A stretch of 64,000 bases of DNA. Source: Poteriospumella lacustris (taxonomy: Eukaryota; Sar; Chrysophyceae; Chromulinales; Dinobryaceae). The position numbers and the translations under genes are program-made. Positions 42,676-56,416 of this stretch are shown piece after piece; the stretch's first letter is position 1, and every line of letters starts with the position of its first letter. The notes under the pieces are model-generated. The model did not search any database. It worked only from the letters and a program-made list of their open reading frames with translations, and was not told the DNA's origin. The stretch lies in contig SMOI01000127.1 of the NCBI GenBank assembly GCA_008000375.1, positions 1 to 64,000 of the forward strand. The letters are read 5' to 3'.

Positions 42676-45600
42676 TCAGACGTACAGCTTCCACAGCTCA
42701 TCCTCTTTCACGGCGGTAGGAACACCTCCAATCTTACTCTTTGGCTCAGCATACCCGCGAAGCGAACTGCTGTATGATGCTGTTGTTGAAGGTACCGTCG
42801 ATAACAGGGGTCCATTCCCTCGTGTCGACGTGGTGGGTATGTCGATGTTCTCGAATTGCGACCGCAGGTGGCTGTAGAAGCGCATGCCGGACATTGACTC
42901 TCCTAAATCAGCACGGGAATTCGCCAATTGCTTCTCAGCCAAGTAATTTCGAATGGCAACCATGGGGTCATCCCTGGCAGCAGATGACCGCATGGAACCG
43001 ACGGCGGCCGGTCTCGACAGGGCACCGCCCGCTGCGGATGGCGGACCTTGTAGCGCCGAGGCTGATAAATGGGACGAATCGATGTCTCTGCTTGGCATGG
43101 GGCTATCCAACACACTGCTGGGCAACAACGGATTGATCTTGACGGTCGAGGTCGGTGGAAGCGTCGTCGTTTGCTGCGACGTCGTTGTCGGTTTGGCGAG
43201 GTGCGTCGTGCCGGCAGGTGGAGGGGGTAAGATCTCGGCGGCAGTTGGCAGCATATGCGCTGCGGTAATGGCAGCACTTCGGGTTGGTTGGTGATGATAA
43301 TACGGGTGATACGCGTTGGTCGCAGAAGAAGAAGAAGCTGCTGCTGCTCCTGAGCGCTCCGTGGGCGATCGAGATCGACGGGCGAACAGGTCGCCGTCGC
43401 GTTGATGATGATAACCCGCACGATAATGCTTCGACATGCTCGCGAGTAACCGCTCACTGTACGTCATATTCTCCGTTTGATCATCGAATTTCACCCGCAA
43501 ATACTTCGGCGGCGATGCTGCACCACCAGCGGGAGCAGCACTTCTGCTGCTGGCGGTGGTGGTGGTGGTGTCACGCGTAGGACTGGGCGACACGTTCTGC
43601 GGTTTCTTACTCAGCGGCGAGGCGTGCCGTGTATCCGTCCGAATGATCCCGACGGTATCTCTGGAATACACGGGGTGGTAGCGTCCAGGGAGATGGTTCA
43701 TGTACCTATAAATACACACAAGAACAGAAGCAGAAGCAGTGTCAGCACAGCGGTGAGAGACGCAGCCGGCCACGAGGCAGCAGCACCACTGTCATCACTT
43801 ACTCTTCCACTTCGTGGTCCGCCAAGGCGCGCATCGTACGATATTCTTTGTCTTCATCCGCAGCAGCAGCAGCAGTGGTGGTGGTGGTGATGCCACCGTG
43901 GCCATCCGAATGCGCTGGTGCGGCGGGGCCCAGGGCCTGTTTCCCCGCGGCCACCAAGATGCCTTCGAAGTATTTCCCGTGTTGCTTCTCTTTCTCCTCG
44001 TCGGTGATGGTCAGCGGTGGTTTGGTTGCTGCGTCTTGTTTGCCTTCTTCCACAGGTTCCTCCGCCTCCACGTTCGACCGCTGTTGCCATTTCAGTTCCC
44101 ATTCGGCGACTTTGCTCTTCCACTGGAGATTCTCGCTGATGAGCCCATGGTACTTCATCGTCAACGTGTCGATTTCATCTTGCAACCGCGTGTTCTGCCC
44201 CTTGATGGCCTCCAAATTCTCGTCCAAACTCGTGATCACTTGTTGTTGCGAGAGCACGACACTCAAACTGTCGCGTTGCGCCCGATCTTTCGACATTTTC
44301 ACCGCGCGGTTCATCGTTTCGGCGGAGGATTCTAAGCCCGCGATACGGGCATTTTTCGATTGCACATCCATTTTCAACGCTTGCAGTTCTTCCCGCAATT
44401 GTCGATTGTCTGTTTCGAGGGTAGAGACATGGATTTGCTTGTGCAACAGTTCCGCTTGCCACCGCTGTTCAATCGCCGTCAGCCACGTTTCCTGTTGAGC
44501 GATTTTCTCGTGATACACGACACATTTCGCTTCCAACGCCTTGATTTGATCTTGATACTCACGTTCGGCCACTTCGAACAGGGCCTTGACCCCCGTGTAT
44601 TCGTGGGACAAGGCCACCGGATATCCTCCGTCGCCACCGTCTGTCGCATGATGCTGCTGCTGCATGCGATGGGTACGATCCATCGATTGCGCAATTTTCT
44701 GGGCGAAATAATTGACGATGTCGACCTCTTCGTCGGTGGCGGCGGCGGCATCGGCGGTTGTGGGTTTCTGGGTTTGGTGGCGGTGGGGAAACTGCTCGAC
44801 GGCATCGGCACCGTGCAACAGACTCGACGACGATGGACGACGACTGCTTGGGGCACTGGAGTCGGTACTGCTGGTGCCACTTCCACTTCGTTGAGAGTAC
44901 CGACGTGACGATCGCGACGTCGGCTGTGGGTCGAGACTCCCCGTGGTGGCACTGCTGCTGTTGCCACTGCTGTGCTTGCCCGAACCGACAGCACCACCGC
45001 CGACTGGCGGCTGGAACTCCTTCGTGGACATCAAAACGTGTCCATCGTCGTCGTCTTCGTCGTCCCGATGGGTGGGTCGTGTGAGCGTTGGCGACGCGTA
45101 TTCCTCCAAATAACTGGCATCGTCGTTGTCGTTGTCGTTGTCGTCGCGGCGATAGTCGTTGAGCTTCGGTGAGAATGGCGAATCGGCTTGCGAGGCCGCG
45201 GTCGGGGAGGAGCCCACGTGAATCTTCTTGATTTGCCGCTGCCGACGAAGCGATCCGCCGGAGGAAGGAGGAGAGACGAGGGTGCTGTAGTTGACACCGC
45301 CGCGTTCTTCGTCGTTGTCACTGCTGTCCGCACCCGCGGCACCGCCACCGGCGCCTTCTCGCCCCGACGTCGTCTGCACCCGCAGCGGCGATTTCTTACG
45401 TTCTTTTCGATCGTGGCCCGCGGGATGATGCGAATCTCCTCGCGGACTGTCTCGTCCTTCGACGTCCGCAATGCCCGCTTTCGCACCACGTTTTGCCCTC
45501 GCCGGCGTTGTCGCAGTAACAGCAGCAGAGGCAGCGGCAGCGGCAGTAGTAGGAGGTGCCGTCTGTGGGCGCAGTGTATTGCCACTGTCTCCACTGGAGT

Positions 45601-47217
45601 GACTGTCGCGGTCCAAGTCACGCGAGGTGGTCGGACGTTGCGCGGTTTTCCATCCACTGCCATGGCTGTCTTGCGACGTGGACTGCGCCGACGGCGCCGT
45701 GGCAGGACGAGGAAGATTCCGTGATCCATTCGAGGACGACGAGGAATACCCATCGAAGGGCACACGGAGTTGTCGCGAATCGGCGGACAAATTGAGCGAC
45801 AGGTTGTGGTCACCGGCGTCCGCCATCGAGCGCCCCGCGTACGGGTGAATGGCACTGATCTCTCCCGGGAACGCAGAATGCATGTGTCGCATGGGCGTTT
45901 CTTCATGCGACGGGCGGATTTCAGGCGATTCTTCGTGTTGTTGCTGTTGTTGTGGGTGTGTTCTCACGGGGCCAGCAGTAGGAGCCGTCGGAGCAATCGG
46001 AGCGGTGGGAGCCGGACGAAACATGTCCTCGAGTGTCTGCATGTGCTGTTCCAGAAGCTCCTTCGCACCCAGGTACTTCACCTTGATGTCCGGACCCAGC
46101 GCATTTCCATCGTTGTCCAAGGCACATTCCAAGGCAGGTTCCAACGCCGCAAAGAGGACGACCGCCAGCTTGTTCTTGAATCCAATCTATGGCGCATTAG
46201 GTGGCGCATATTTCGTTCACATTACACTGCATTAGACGCAGCACAGCAAAGCACAATCGAGACGGATGGGTGGCTTACATTCGTCACTTCACCGTATGTT
46301 GTCAAGATCTCCATCAGTTCGTCTTCTGTGGGTCGATTCTCGGGGTCCGAGAAGATCAGTTTCACACTTCGATCTTGAATACTGGCGACGGTTGGTGCAG
46401 CCGCAGCAGTAGCACCCGCAGCCGAAGCGGTGGAAGAAGTCACACTGCTACTGCCAGCCGTCGTGGCTTTGCCTTTTCCCACACTTTGTGCAGAGGAGGA
46501 GGACATGGGGCGATCACTTCCCTGCGACGCGGCGGGTTGTGGATCCACACGGAAGCAACGAAGGATACCGGAAAACGTGGCCATCCGCAATTGCATTTCC
46601 GGGGTTTGGAAGATGTCATCATCATCGAAAGAAATCATTCCTTCATCTGGAGGTCGAAGCAATACCGTACCACAGGTTTTACAGACCTGTTCGAGACGAA
46701 CGCCACATTGTTTTTCATAAATCAGTCGCCACAACGTGTTCATGATGAATTCCAACAACCCCAGATGCTGCTTTCGAGGCTGACGCAACAACGGTTCATA
46801 ATCGACATTAGAAGATGTGAATTCGTCGTACAAATCGGATGGAATCAGTGCGTCATGACGTGATAAGACTTTGAGGATCGCATAGCCCAACGAATGAAGC
46901 GATTTCATGCGTTGAAAGTCCAAGGGGGATATGGTGTCATCTTCGATCAGCTTAATCAATTGATCTACTTCTGTATTGAGACCGGAAGTTTGGAATATTA
47001 GTTTTCCATGCGCGGGTGTCAAGTTGTCTTCAAGGTATTTGAAGGCTTTCTTGAGACCACGTGCACACGCGTTGTGCATTTCCAAATCCATATGCTCAAG
47101 AGGTGGCATTGAAGTATCCAATTTGCTTGTGTTGACCGACGAAGATGGTGCCGCATCACCGGCCTTGGACTTTCCGGAATCAGACTTCCTTTTCAGAAAT
47201 GCAGTGATGGCTTTCAT
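42676..47217 (-). CDS. Large coiled-coil protein with degenerate RhoGAP domain
   Basis: Three exons: 47217-46279, 46186-43803, 43705-42676 (4353 bases, 1450 residues). Residues about 44-190 follow the RhoGAP fold: GLKKAFKYLEDN, LIFQTSGLNTEVDQL, LGYAILKVLS, ALIPSDLYDEF, HLGLLEFIMNTLWRLI and the closing CGTVLLRPP. The arginine finger of the GIFRxSG motif is Gln76 here, so it probably binds but does not activate Rho GTPases. Residues about 480-760 and 850-1000 are Ser/Arg-rich and disordered; about 880-1050 is coiled coil (EVAEREYQDQIKALEAKC, LEENLEAIKGQNTRLQ). The last exon is a Ser/Pro-rich tail. No exact ortholog recognised; partners are inferred to be small GTPases. Confidence 0.82.
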
Positions 47218-47716
47218 TTTACTTTGGCCGTATCAATTGAGCACAACAGTTCACTCTTTCTTTTCCTTGATTGATACTCACAGATAAATTTCCCGATAGC
47301 TTATAATCTCCAAGTACAACTTGAACACCGATATTCTTCTGACTATTTGACGTTCTTTGCCTCAGTCATCATGTTTGGTTGGCAGATGACAACCCATCCA
47401 AAGCAAGACCACCCTCCAACAAGACAAGGCTCAATCAAAAGGAACCGTTGGAAACACCAACAGCGACACGAGGATGACGACGACGGGTCATCATCATCAT
47501 TCATCATCCTGCTGAAGAGCAAAATCCGTAACGCCTCGCTGCAGCTTCCTCCCAGCAGCAGCATCGATCGACTTGTTTGCCATTTGTGGTCGCTTCTCGC
47601 TTGGTATTTTATGCATACACAGTGCTGGGAATCGGAAGTGGGGAGTCGTCATCGTCAGAAAGAAGTCAAACGCTGCACACAAAATCGATTCGCCCGAGGA
47701 ATTCGAAACAATCGAG
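47218..47716. promoter_or_regulatory. Divergent intergenic region before the ankyrin-like gene
   Basis: The frame of the downstream gene is open back to about 47573 without an ATG, so an extra 5' exon for that gene could end here. A short GAC/GAT-rich run (GATGACGACGACGG) lies near 47470. No other gene seen. Confidence 0.45.
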
Positions 47717-50700
47717 ATGTCGTTTATCGATACGGTCATTGGCCTCCTTCAAGCGAATGATGAGAATCTTCATCCGATTCAAGCGTCTTTAGCTGGACAC
47801 GAAGCGTGGGTGGTAGAGACGAGAGGCAGTGTGTTGCTTTGGTGGTGCTGTGTACTCAATCGATCGAAGACGTTGTCGATGCTTCTACAGCAATGGAGCA
47901 CCGCGCTCGATGTCAATCAACAATTCTCCTTCAACGGAGAATCGGGCTGGACACCACTAGCACTGGCCATTGTGTCCAATGCCTCGGCTGTCGTGTCCGT
48001 CCTTCTGGAACACAATGTGGACTGGTCTGCAACAACCGTCCGCCCAGAGCTCTTACGCCTCTTCCCTGAGGCGACAAGCGCAAATACAGACTACAATCAA
48101 CCCCCACCCACCAGGAAGAAGTCAAAGAAACAGCGTGTAGCATCGTCCAATCAGCTCGCGGAAAGTAGCTTCCCTGTATCCTGGTTGCCCATTTTCTGTG
48201 GACACGACGAGATCTATCAAGTTCTGATTGCACGCCATGAGGTCACTGCCGCTACCATCGTATGGCCGACCCTGTTGGACTTGCTGTCTCAGCATCCCAC
48301 ATTGGCCACTCGTTTCAATACCTACATTGCGTCCTATTTGTTGACATGGCAGTCCCAATACGAAACCCCGTCGAGTATTGCCCAATGCTATGCACCAGCG
48401 ACCATGACGCGATGGCTTCTCTTCGCCATTGAACAACGCCACAGTTCCTTGATTCGTGTTTTGTCTCAACGTCTGCAGACCCTCCATTGTCCACCGTTCG
48501 TCTGGTCGATCGCTACCCTGAAAACTATTCTCCCAGCCATTGTCACCGTGGATACGTATCCCTGGCTGATGCAATGGTTTCCCATCGACTGGTCGCGTAT
48601 ATCCATCGCATCGCGTGTGCAATGGTTACAATCGACCATCTTTGCTGCGCCCAAGGTCTATCCATCGACGGCTTCGGATGTATTTGATGATTTACAATCG
48701 CCCTGGGCTCCTCGAGCACCGTTTTTAATCGCGATGATACACGACATGTTCCATGCCGATGGCCATCTGGGGGTCGTCTTTCATCGCGAGAAGGTCGCGA
48801 AGAACACGCAAACGTTTTACGATGCGTTGCATTCGACGTTGTCGTTGTTTGATCTGTGGTGCATACGACGCGACGTGGATTTGGTGGCGGAATGTGTCGT
48901 CGCATGGTTGGATACGTATCCAGTCGCTGCGTCGTCACCCGCGACGGCCGAAGCCATCGCCGCCGAAGCCGAAGCCGAAGCCGAAGCAGCAGCGACTGAG
49001 GCTGCGGCTGCAGAGGCGGCGAATGCCTCATTGTCTCCGTTGGAGCGTATGCTGCGTTCCCGTCCACCTCCGCCACCTGCACAGCCAACACCCGCACCCG
49101 CGTCAACGCCGCTACCGTCAACAATGCCGTCGGACACACCTCCGATGTTTCCTTCGCAACCCGTCACCAATCCGCTCTACAACCCCATGGCGATCTTTGA
49201 ATTCACAACACCGCCTCAGCCACCGCCTCCATCGACGGCGTTGGACTGTGTCCGGTCTCTTGCGAAGGATGCGATGTTGTGGTTCTATTTGGCGTGCTAC
49301 AACCCCGTGACCATCCTCCTCTGGCAACAACGACTGCTGCGGCTGACGGGAGAAGCAGCAGATACCGCCGTAGCCTCACCAGAGGCGTGGCGGGCGTTGA
49401 TTCATCAGTCGTGGACTGCCCTCGTCAAGGCGAACTCCATCGACGAGCTCACTGCCGCTGATGAACGAGAGTACCAAGCTCAACAACAGCAAGCGGCTGA
49501 GGCCGCCGCCGCTGCTGCCGCTGCTGCCGCTGAGGCTGCCACCGCAGCTGCGACTGCGACACCTGCAGCGACCCCTGTGGCACCGTATCCGTCGCCGATG
49601 GTGCCACCTACCGCGGCGGGTGGAAACACCTACGCTATTGCCCCCTTCACCGCGTTGAACCCTGCCGCACCAGCGGTAACCGCTGCCATTCCACCGCGAA
49701 TGTCCTTTGGCGTGCCACCGGGGCGAATGTCCTTTGGCGTGCCACCGGGTGTGCCCCTTGGCATGTCACCGGGTATGCCACCCGCCGCTTTCGCGTCCAC
49801 CGACCAGTTAGCGGTGCTGACGATGACGCCCGCGACCGCGACGCCGGCGTCAGCCATGCCCGTCGCAACGTCGGCACCGTTTCCCATGTCCATGGTCATC
49901 AGCACACCTCTGGCTGCCTTCAACCCCGCCACGGTGACAAATGCGGCTTTCGGCGGTCAGTTGGCGTCGTTGATGCCGGCGTTCCCTCACTTGGCGTCCC
50001 CGTTTAATACGACCGCCCTTCGTCCCCGTCTGCGCGGAGTTCCCACCGTGTTGCCGACGCATCTCGCCAGAGCACTGGGGTTGGCCCTGCGCTGGTGCTT
50101 CGTGAGTGGTCATCTGCCGTCCCGTTGGCCCGTACTGCGCTATCTGTGGGCTGAATGGTATCTGCCGTTGTTGGTCTATCGATTGACCGTTCTTGCCACC
50201 CAACCAGAAGCCCCATCGACCTTGCTGTACCAACAAATGCAGGCGGTTCAACAGCTGACGTCGTCGTTGCTGCGCATCGTCAGCGTGACACAACATGTTG
50301 CGCCGACCGCTACCGCGACCACGATCGCGACGCGGCCTCTTCCGCCTTCCGTGGACGAAGGTGATGAGGAGACGCCGATTGCCGATGCGACGGAGCTGTG
50401 GCTTCGCTTGGAAGCGCAGTGGCAAGCGACGGTGCCGTCGCCCTGGCGAGAGGCGACCGATATGACCGCTCCCACGATCGACTCGGCGACGCCCGTCCAG
50501 CTCTTTCGGGCGCACGTCATGACGGAGGCGATGTGGTTGTACGCGAGTCTCAACGACAGCGACTCTCGTTGGTCGACCGTGGGGACGACGGCCACGACGA
50601 CGGCCATGACAGCGGCTGAAGCGGCGGCGGCCCCTGTGGCTGCTGTGGCTGCTGTGGCTGCTGTGGCTGCTATATCTCCTCGTCAGGCGATGCTCCACCG

Positions 50701-51490
50701 CCAGTTGTTGTGGGCGTTGGAGCATCGAGCGCAACGTGAAGGGTACGCCGTCGTCTTGCAACGTCCGACGATCTCCCCCGCGTGTAAGTGGTTCCTCAGC
50801 TCGGCGCAGCCGTACGGACAAGATGTCTTGAGCGTCCTCGCCCAGCGCCTGGCCGCTCACTGCGTCGGGCGTGCCCCTGCTGCTGCGGGACTCTCGGACA
50901 CCTTCGAAGACACCGTGGTGCTGCCATTGCTCACGCATGCGCTCCACCATCAACGGGAACACTTCTGGCAGGAGCACATCCGAACGGTGAGTGATCCACC
51001 GTTGACGCAGGAACAGGCGATGGAATTGATGAACACGACGGGTCATCCACCGGGGAAGAATCTGCTCCAGGCGTTGGTCCTGTATGCTTCACCGGGGCTG
51101 TTGGCCAAGCTCTGGTCGTTGGGCCAGCGGCTGTGGCTGTATTCCCCCGCCAACCAAACGGAGGAGGCGAAGGCGGCCAGCGGCAGTGGAGCGGACGAGG
51201 ACAACGCGGCTGCGGCGGCGGCTGCGGCGGCGGCGGCGGCACGCACCGCACGTTGGATATGGACGATGCTTTGCCGTCGGACATGGCTGCAGCACCACCA
51301 ACACGGACGTCGATTGGTGTTGGATTGGGAAGCGTATGTGTTGCAGGTCGATGGGGCGGAGGCCGGAACACGTCGGTTGCACGACTGGACCACGTCGGTG
51401 CCCATTCTGGACGATGGAGATGGCACCGGCACCGTCCGGGGTAATTTGACATGGTCGGTGCTGCAACCGATTTTACTCGCTCGTGAGTAG
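47717..51490 (+). CDS. Large Ala/Pro-rich protein with ankyrin-like N-terminus
   Basis: 1257 residues from the ATG at 47717, single exon. Residues 73-106 hold at least one ankyrin-type repeat (NGESGWTPLALAIVSNASAVVSVLLEHNVD), with weaker helical hairpins on either side. The middle (about 410-850) is Ala/Glu/Pro-rich and low complexity, including Ala-Glu repeats and a doubled RMSFGVPPG. The C-terminal 400 residues are helical with many Trp and His (WTMLCRRTWLQHH). No catalytic motif or membrane span is recognised. The ATG-free open frame upstream (47573-47716) may be real coding sequence if an upstream exon exists. Ankyrin-type repeats suggest protein binding. No family name is claimed. Confidence 0.7.
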   Translation: MSFIDTVIGLLQANDENLHPIQASLAGHEAWVVETRGSVLLWWCCVLNRSKTLSMLLQQWSTALDVNQQFSFNGESGWTPLALAIVSNASAVVSVLLEHNVDWSATTVRPELLRLFPEATSANTDYNQPPPTRKKSKKQRVASSNQLAESSFPVSWLPIFCGHDEIYQVLIARHEVTAATIVWPTLLDLLSQHPTLATRFNTYIASYLLTWQSQYETPSSIAQCYAPATMTRWLLFAIEQRHSSLIRVLSQRLQTLHCPPFVWSIATLKTILPAIVTVDTYPWLMQWFPIDWSRISIASRVQWLQSTIFAAPKVYPSTASDVFDDLQSPWAPRAPFLIAMIHDMFHADGHLGVVFHREKVAKNTQTFYDALHSTLSLFDLWCIRRDVDLVAECVVAWLDTYPVAASSPATAEAIAAEAEAEAEAAATEAAAAEAANASLSPLERMLRSRPPPPPAQPTPAPASTPLPSTMPSDTPPMFPSQPVTNPLYNPMAIFEFTTPPQPPPPSTALDCVRSLAKDAMLWFYLACYNPVTILLWQQRLLRLTGEAADTAVASPEAWRALIHQSWTALVKANSIDELTAADEREYQAQQQQAAEAAAAAAAAAAEAATAAATATPAATPVAPYPSPMVPPTAAGGNTYAIAPFTALNPAAPAVTAAIPPRMSFGVPPGRMSFGVPPGVPLGMSPGMPPAAFASTDQLAVLTMTPATATPASAMPVATSAPFPMSMVISTPLAAFNPATVTNAAFGGQLASLMPAFPHLASPFNTTALRPRLRGVPTVLPTHLARALGLALRWCFVSGHLPSRWPVLRYLWAEWYLPLLVYRLTVLATQPEAPSTLLYQQMQAVQQLTSSLLRIVSVTQHVAPTATATTIATRPLPPSVDEGDEETPIADATELWLRLEAQWQATVPSPWREATDMTAPTIDSATPVQLFRAHVMTEAMWLYASLNDSDSRWSTVGTTATTTAMTAAEAAAAPVAAVAAVAAVAAISPRQAMLHRQLLWALEHRAQREGYAVVLQRPTISPACKWFLSSAQPYGQDVLSVLAQRLAAHCVGRAPAAAGLSDTFEDTVVLPLLTHALHHQREHFWQEHIRTVSDPPLTQEQAMELMNTTGHPPGKNLLQALVLYASPGLLAKLWSLGQRLWLYSPANQTEEAKAASGSGADEDNAAAAAAAAAAAARTARWIWTMLCRRTWLQHHQHGRRLVLDWEAYVLQVDGAEAGTRRLHDWTTSVPILDDGDGTGTVRGNLTWSVLQPILLARE

Positions 51491-51820
51491 AACGCAGAAC
51501 GCAGAACGTAGAACCGAGAAAGCCCCCCTCTCCCCACAGACCTTGATCATCCAATCACCTATGCAGGTGGAGCTGTTATCTCGTGTGCTGTATGTACCCC
51601 GTGCTCCTTTCTTTGTCCTGTACCGGGCCCGCCATCGCCTTGACATTATACCCGTAAGGTTCCGTGTGTAGTAATCGTTTACTTTGTAAAATTGCTGTTA
51701 CGACGATAGACGTTACCCTCACAAACAGTTCGGGCGCGTGATAAAGAAGAAGAAGAAAAATAACGGTAGCTGTACCACACGGCACACACGAAAGAAAGAC
51801 AGATACAGAGAGGTGGCGCG
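51491..51820. other. Convergent 3' spacer
   Basis: 330 bases between the ankyrin-like gene (plus) and VPS4 (minus). A direct AACGCAGAACGCAGAACGTAGAACC repeat sits right after the stop codon. No gene seen. Confidence 0.5.
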
Positions 51821-53412
<1,592 letters not shown>

Positions 53413-53847
53413 TCTTTCTTCAAGCTGACCGTTCTATGCGTGATCGAAAGAGAGCTCACTGTGATAAATCACCAACGCTCCGTTCGAATTGTTGTGTGAT
53501 CGGGAGGTTTCCAGGAGGTAAACGGTCGCAACTTGACCAAACAGGTTCCTAAGCCACCGCCGCAGAGCGCGTTGGATCCGATCTCACACCGACACGACGA
53601 CGATGACGTTTCTTAGGAGAAAAGACGTTTCAAGAAGTGACAGCACAGCTGTCTCCTCAACAACGTCGACACGTGGACTTTGGTGTGGGCAACGAGCAAA
53701 ACAATTTCTTTGGCGTTCTTCTACTTCTTCTTCGTCTTCTACTTGATCGAGCAAGATACCCTGCTGACAGAGGAATTTGAAGTAGTTAAGTGATCGAAGA
53801 ACGGCACAAGGATTCTGATTTCTATTTGTTGTTATCGATATAGAAAA
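53413..53847. promoter_or_regulatory. Divergent intergenic region, VPS4 and NAXD
   Basis: 435 bases between two divergent starts. Open frames on the minus strand here lack protein character. No motif identified. Confidence 0.4.
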
Positions 53848-55305
53848 ATGAAAGCATTTTCCGGCTTGACCGTCAATCTTCTTGAGGAAATGCATACATC
53901 CTTTGTACATTCCATCAAGTCCATTGTGTCACCCTTGTCATTTAATGCTTACAAGGGAGTTATGGGCAGAGTTGCTGTTATTGGAGGCTCACGAGATTAT
54001 ACGGGGGCACCGTTCTATGCAGCGGAAGGGGCGCTTAAATTCGGAGCTGACTTATCGTTCATCTATTGCTCGAATGAAGCAGCAACACCGATCAAATGTT
54101 ATTCACCGGAATTGATGGTATCCCCATTCTATGATGATTCCCTTTTCGGGCGTCCTGCCAGCCACAGTGATTCGGGAACTATCACTTCGGCGATCGAAAC
54201 GGCAGTTCAAACTGTCGTCAATTCGTTTCCACGAAGCCACGTGTTGGTGATTGGTCCCGGTTTGGGGCGTAATGAGAATGCCCTTGCAGCAGTCGCGGAA
54301 ATGATCAAGATCGGACGGGAACAAGAAAAATTGTGAGAATTGTGCTTCCCCCGTACCTGACACGAGAGTCTGATTTCGCCACTGTTGTTCAGGATGGTCA
54401 TTGATGCTGATGGACTTTGGCTGCTTTCGCAATACCCGAGCTTGGTTCGAGGATATAGCAGGTACAACTCTTCTCCTTGTTGCATGAAAAGCAATCGACA
54501 TTCGCTCAATTCCCATGCTTTGTACTGTAGATGTATTCTCACTCCCAACAAGGCGGAATTCGACAGATTAGTCGATTCCTTGGAAAAGGAATTACAAGAT
54601 TCAACGTGGGATAATGCGGAGGATTTAAGAACGGCGTTGCTGACAGACTTGCGATCCCCTCTTCCAGAAACGCAGACTAGAGCAGTCAGTCTGGCGTTGG
54701 GAGGTGTAACGGTTGTCCGCAAGGGTGAATTCGACTTGGTCACCAACGGAGGAGATGTATTCAAACTCTTGTATCGTGGATCGCCACGTCGTTGTGGTGG
54801 TCAAGGTGATATCTTGGCTGGATGCTTAGGTGTGGCATTTTATTGGGCGAGCAAGGTACGTGACTTCTGTCGTTTTGGTGTCGGTCGATAGACGCACAGA
54901 TGGACTAAAGAGTCTTCGTGTTTTCAACAGAATACTAACGCCGCGGAAGAAGCATTGAGAAATCTGCGTGATGCATCAGACTACGTTGAGAAGGTGGAAG
55001 TTCCGTCATCCTTGACGTTGGAAGACTTGTCATCGGTGTATCCAGATTTGGATGAGAACTTTGCTGTCTCGATGACGAAGAGTGTTACGGCCACTGGAGG
55101 TCTGGGCCCATCAGGATTTGTGAGGAAGACAAATCATTCGCGAATTCGTGATGGTGCCATTCTGAGTACTCTTTTGGCCTTATCTGTAGTGAAGCAAGCA
55201 TCTGTGCTCGCCTTCAAACAACATGGTCGTTCGATGACTTCGCCAGATGTTCTGAAAATGGTGGGCCCAGCGTTCAGTCTGATTGTTGACGAAGGTAACG
55301 AGTAG
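53848..55305 (+). CDS. NAXD: ATP/ADP-dependent NAD(P)HX dehydratase
   Basis: Four exons: 53848-54332, 54393-54461, 54531-54855, 54931-55305 (1254 bases, 417 residues). Motifs of the YjeF C-terminal kinase-like fold: RVAVIGGSRDYTGAPFYAAEGALKFGADL, VIGPGLGRNENAL, VIDADGLWLL, ILTPNKAEFDRLV and the catalytic anion hole plus base in RRCGGQGDILAG. The C-terminus has KQHGRSMTSPDVLK as in animal NAXD. The enzyme uses ATP or ADP to turn damaged hydrated NADH and NADPH back to the active cofactors, a repair step in cytosol, mitochondria or plastid. No epimerase domain is fused. The first 30 residues could act as a weak organellar presequence. Confidence 0.94.
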
Positions 55306-55460
55306 CAAGAACATCAATGATTGACCAGGAAATCGGAAGTAATCGGACACAACATCGAACGTGTCTTTTCTCCATGTCCATCGAGTTACGGATACTTACA
55401 AAAGGGTAACACGAGAACAAATGCATAATATCAACCACCCCAAAACGCCACTCAGCGTAA
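55306..55460. other. Convergent 3' spacer
   Basis: 155 bases between NAXD and the coiled-coil gene. No gene seen. Confidence 0.5.
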
Positions 55461-56075
55461 TTATTCAGACATAACAGATTCATTGTCTTCATCCACAACA
55501 TCCGCCGCACTTTCTTTTGAATCAACAATCGCAGTCGATTGCTGATCTGCTTGACTATCCGTTTTCGCCGACGATTTTCTTGGTTTCTTCGCAGGTGGAT
55601 CAGCAGATGCTCTATAATATATACACCGAGTTATGTGATCATAATTCACAATGTACGCGTGGGAGGTGAGTGGGAGGGAACGTACTCTGCCTTCTTTTCT
55701 CGTTTCTTTTTCTCCTTCGGCTCTTTGACTTCTTTAGGTTCTGCCGCTTTCGTTCTGCCACGGTTTGTTAACTGAACCGTGGATGCTCTATACTCTGTGA
55801 TATTCTTTAGCTTCTTCCGCAGAATTAGTTCTGCCAATAAGCTGCATTCCTCCTGCAACAACGAACAACGAGTTGAAACAAGCGCGACGTATTTCTTGGT
55901 TCGCCGGTTAACTGTTTACCTGCACCTTCGAGATCTCTTTGTTCGTCTACAAATTGAAATTAAACAGGAAGCGTAATGAAATAGTTTTTTTTTACGCAAC
56001 TGCCCTTCTGCCGAAGGAATCATTCATTACCTCGGCAAGTAGCTCACGAAGAGCTTCAGCTTCTTGTTCGGACAT
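55461..56075 (-). CDS. Small coiled-coil, lysine-rich, likely nuclear protein
   Basis: Four exons: 56075-56031, 55946-55920, 55852-55686, 55611-55461 (390 bases, 129 residues) from the ATG at 56075. Residues 1-45 are an acidic coiled coil (MSEQEAEALRELLAE, EECSLLAELILRKKL). The middle is lysine-rich (EPKEKKKREKK, PAKKPRKSS), suggesting nuclear targeting, and the end is acidic. The frame stays open further upstream (VELDYKFVRRYQKF and beyond to about 56160), and a plausible extra exon from an ATG at 56488 exists, so the true protein may be longer. The coiled coil loosely recalls INO80-complex subunits of the TFPT/INO80E kind, but this is only a guess. Confidence 0.6.
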
Positions 56076-56416
56076 GAACTTTTGATACCGTCGCACAAAT
56101 TTATAATCAAGCTCCACTGTCAGGGGGGACCGTTTATCTGACCAATGACGGTACGACCTTAAACTGCAATGAGGAATTCTGCTCTATCAAACTGCGTTCT
56201 TGTTTGTTTGTTGTCACTAATCCAACAATCCAACAAAGAAAGCGCATTTAGTACTTCTATTTGATTTAACATACAATATAAATGATGAATATATGGTGAG
56301 TAATGTACTATTTGTTGCTTTGTCGCAGCAACTTCTTTCAGTTTTGCTCGAGTTCTAACTAAGTGAGCTTCATCTTCGAATACAATCGTATTACGCGTTG
56401 ACCTATTCACGAAATC

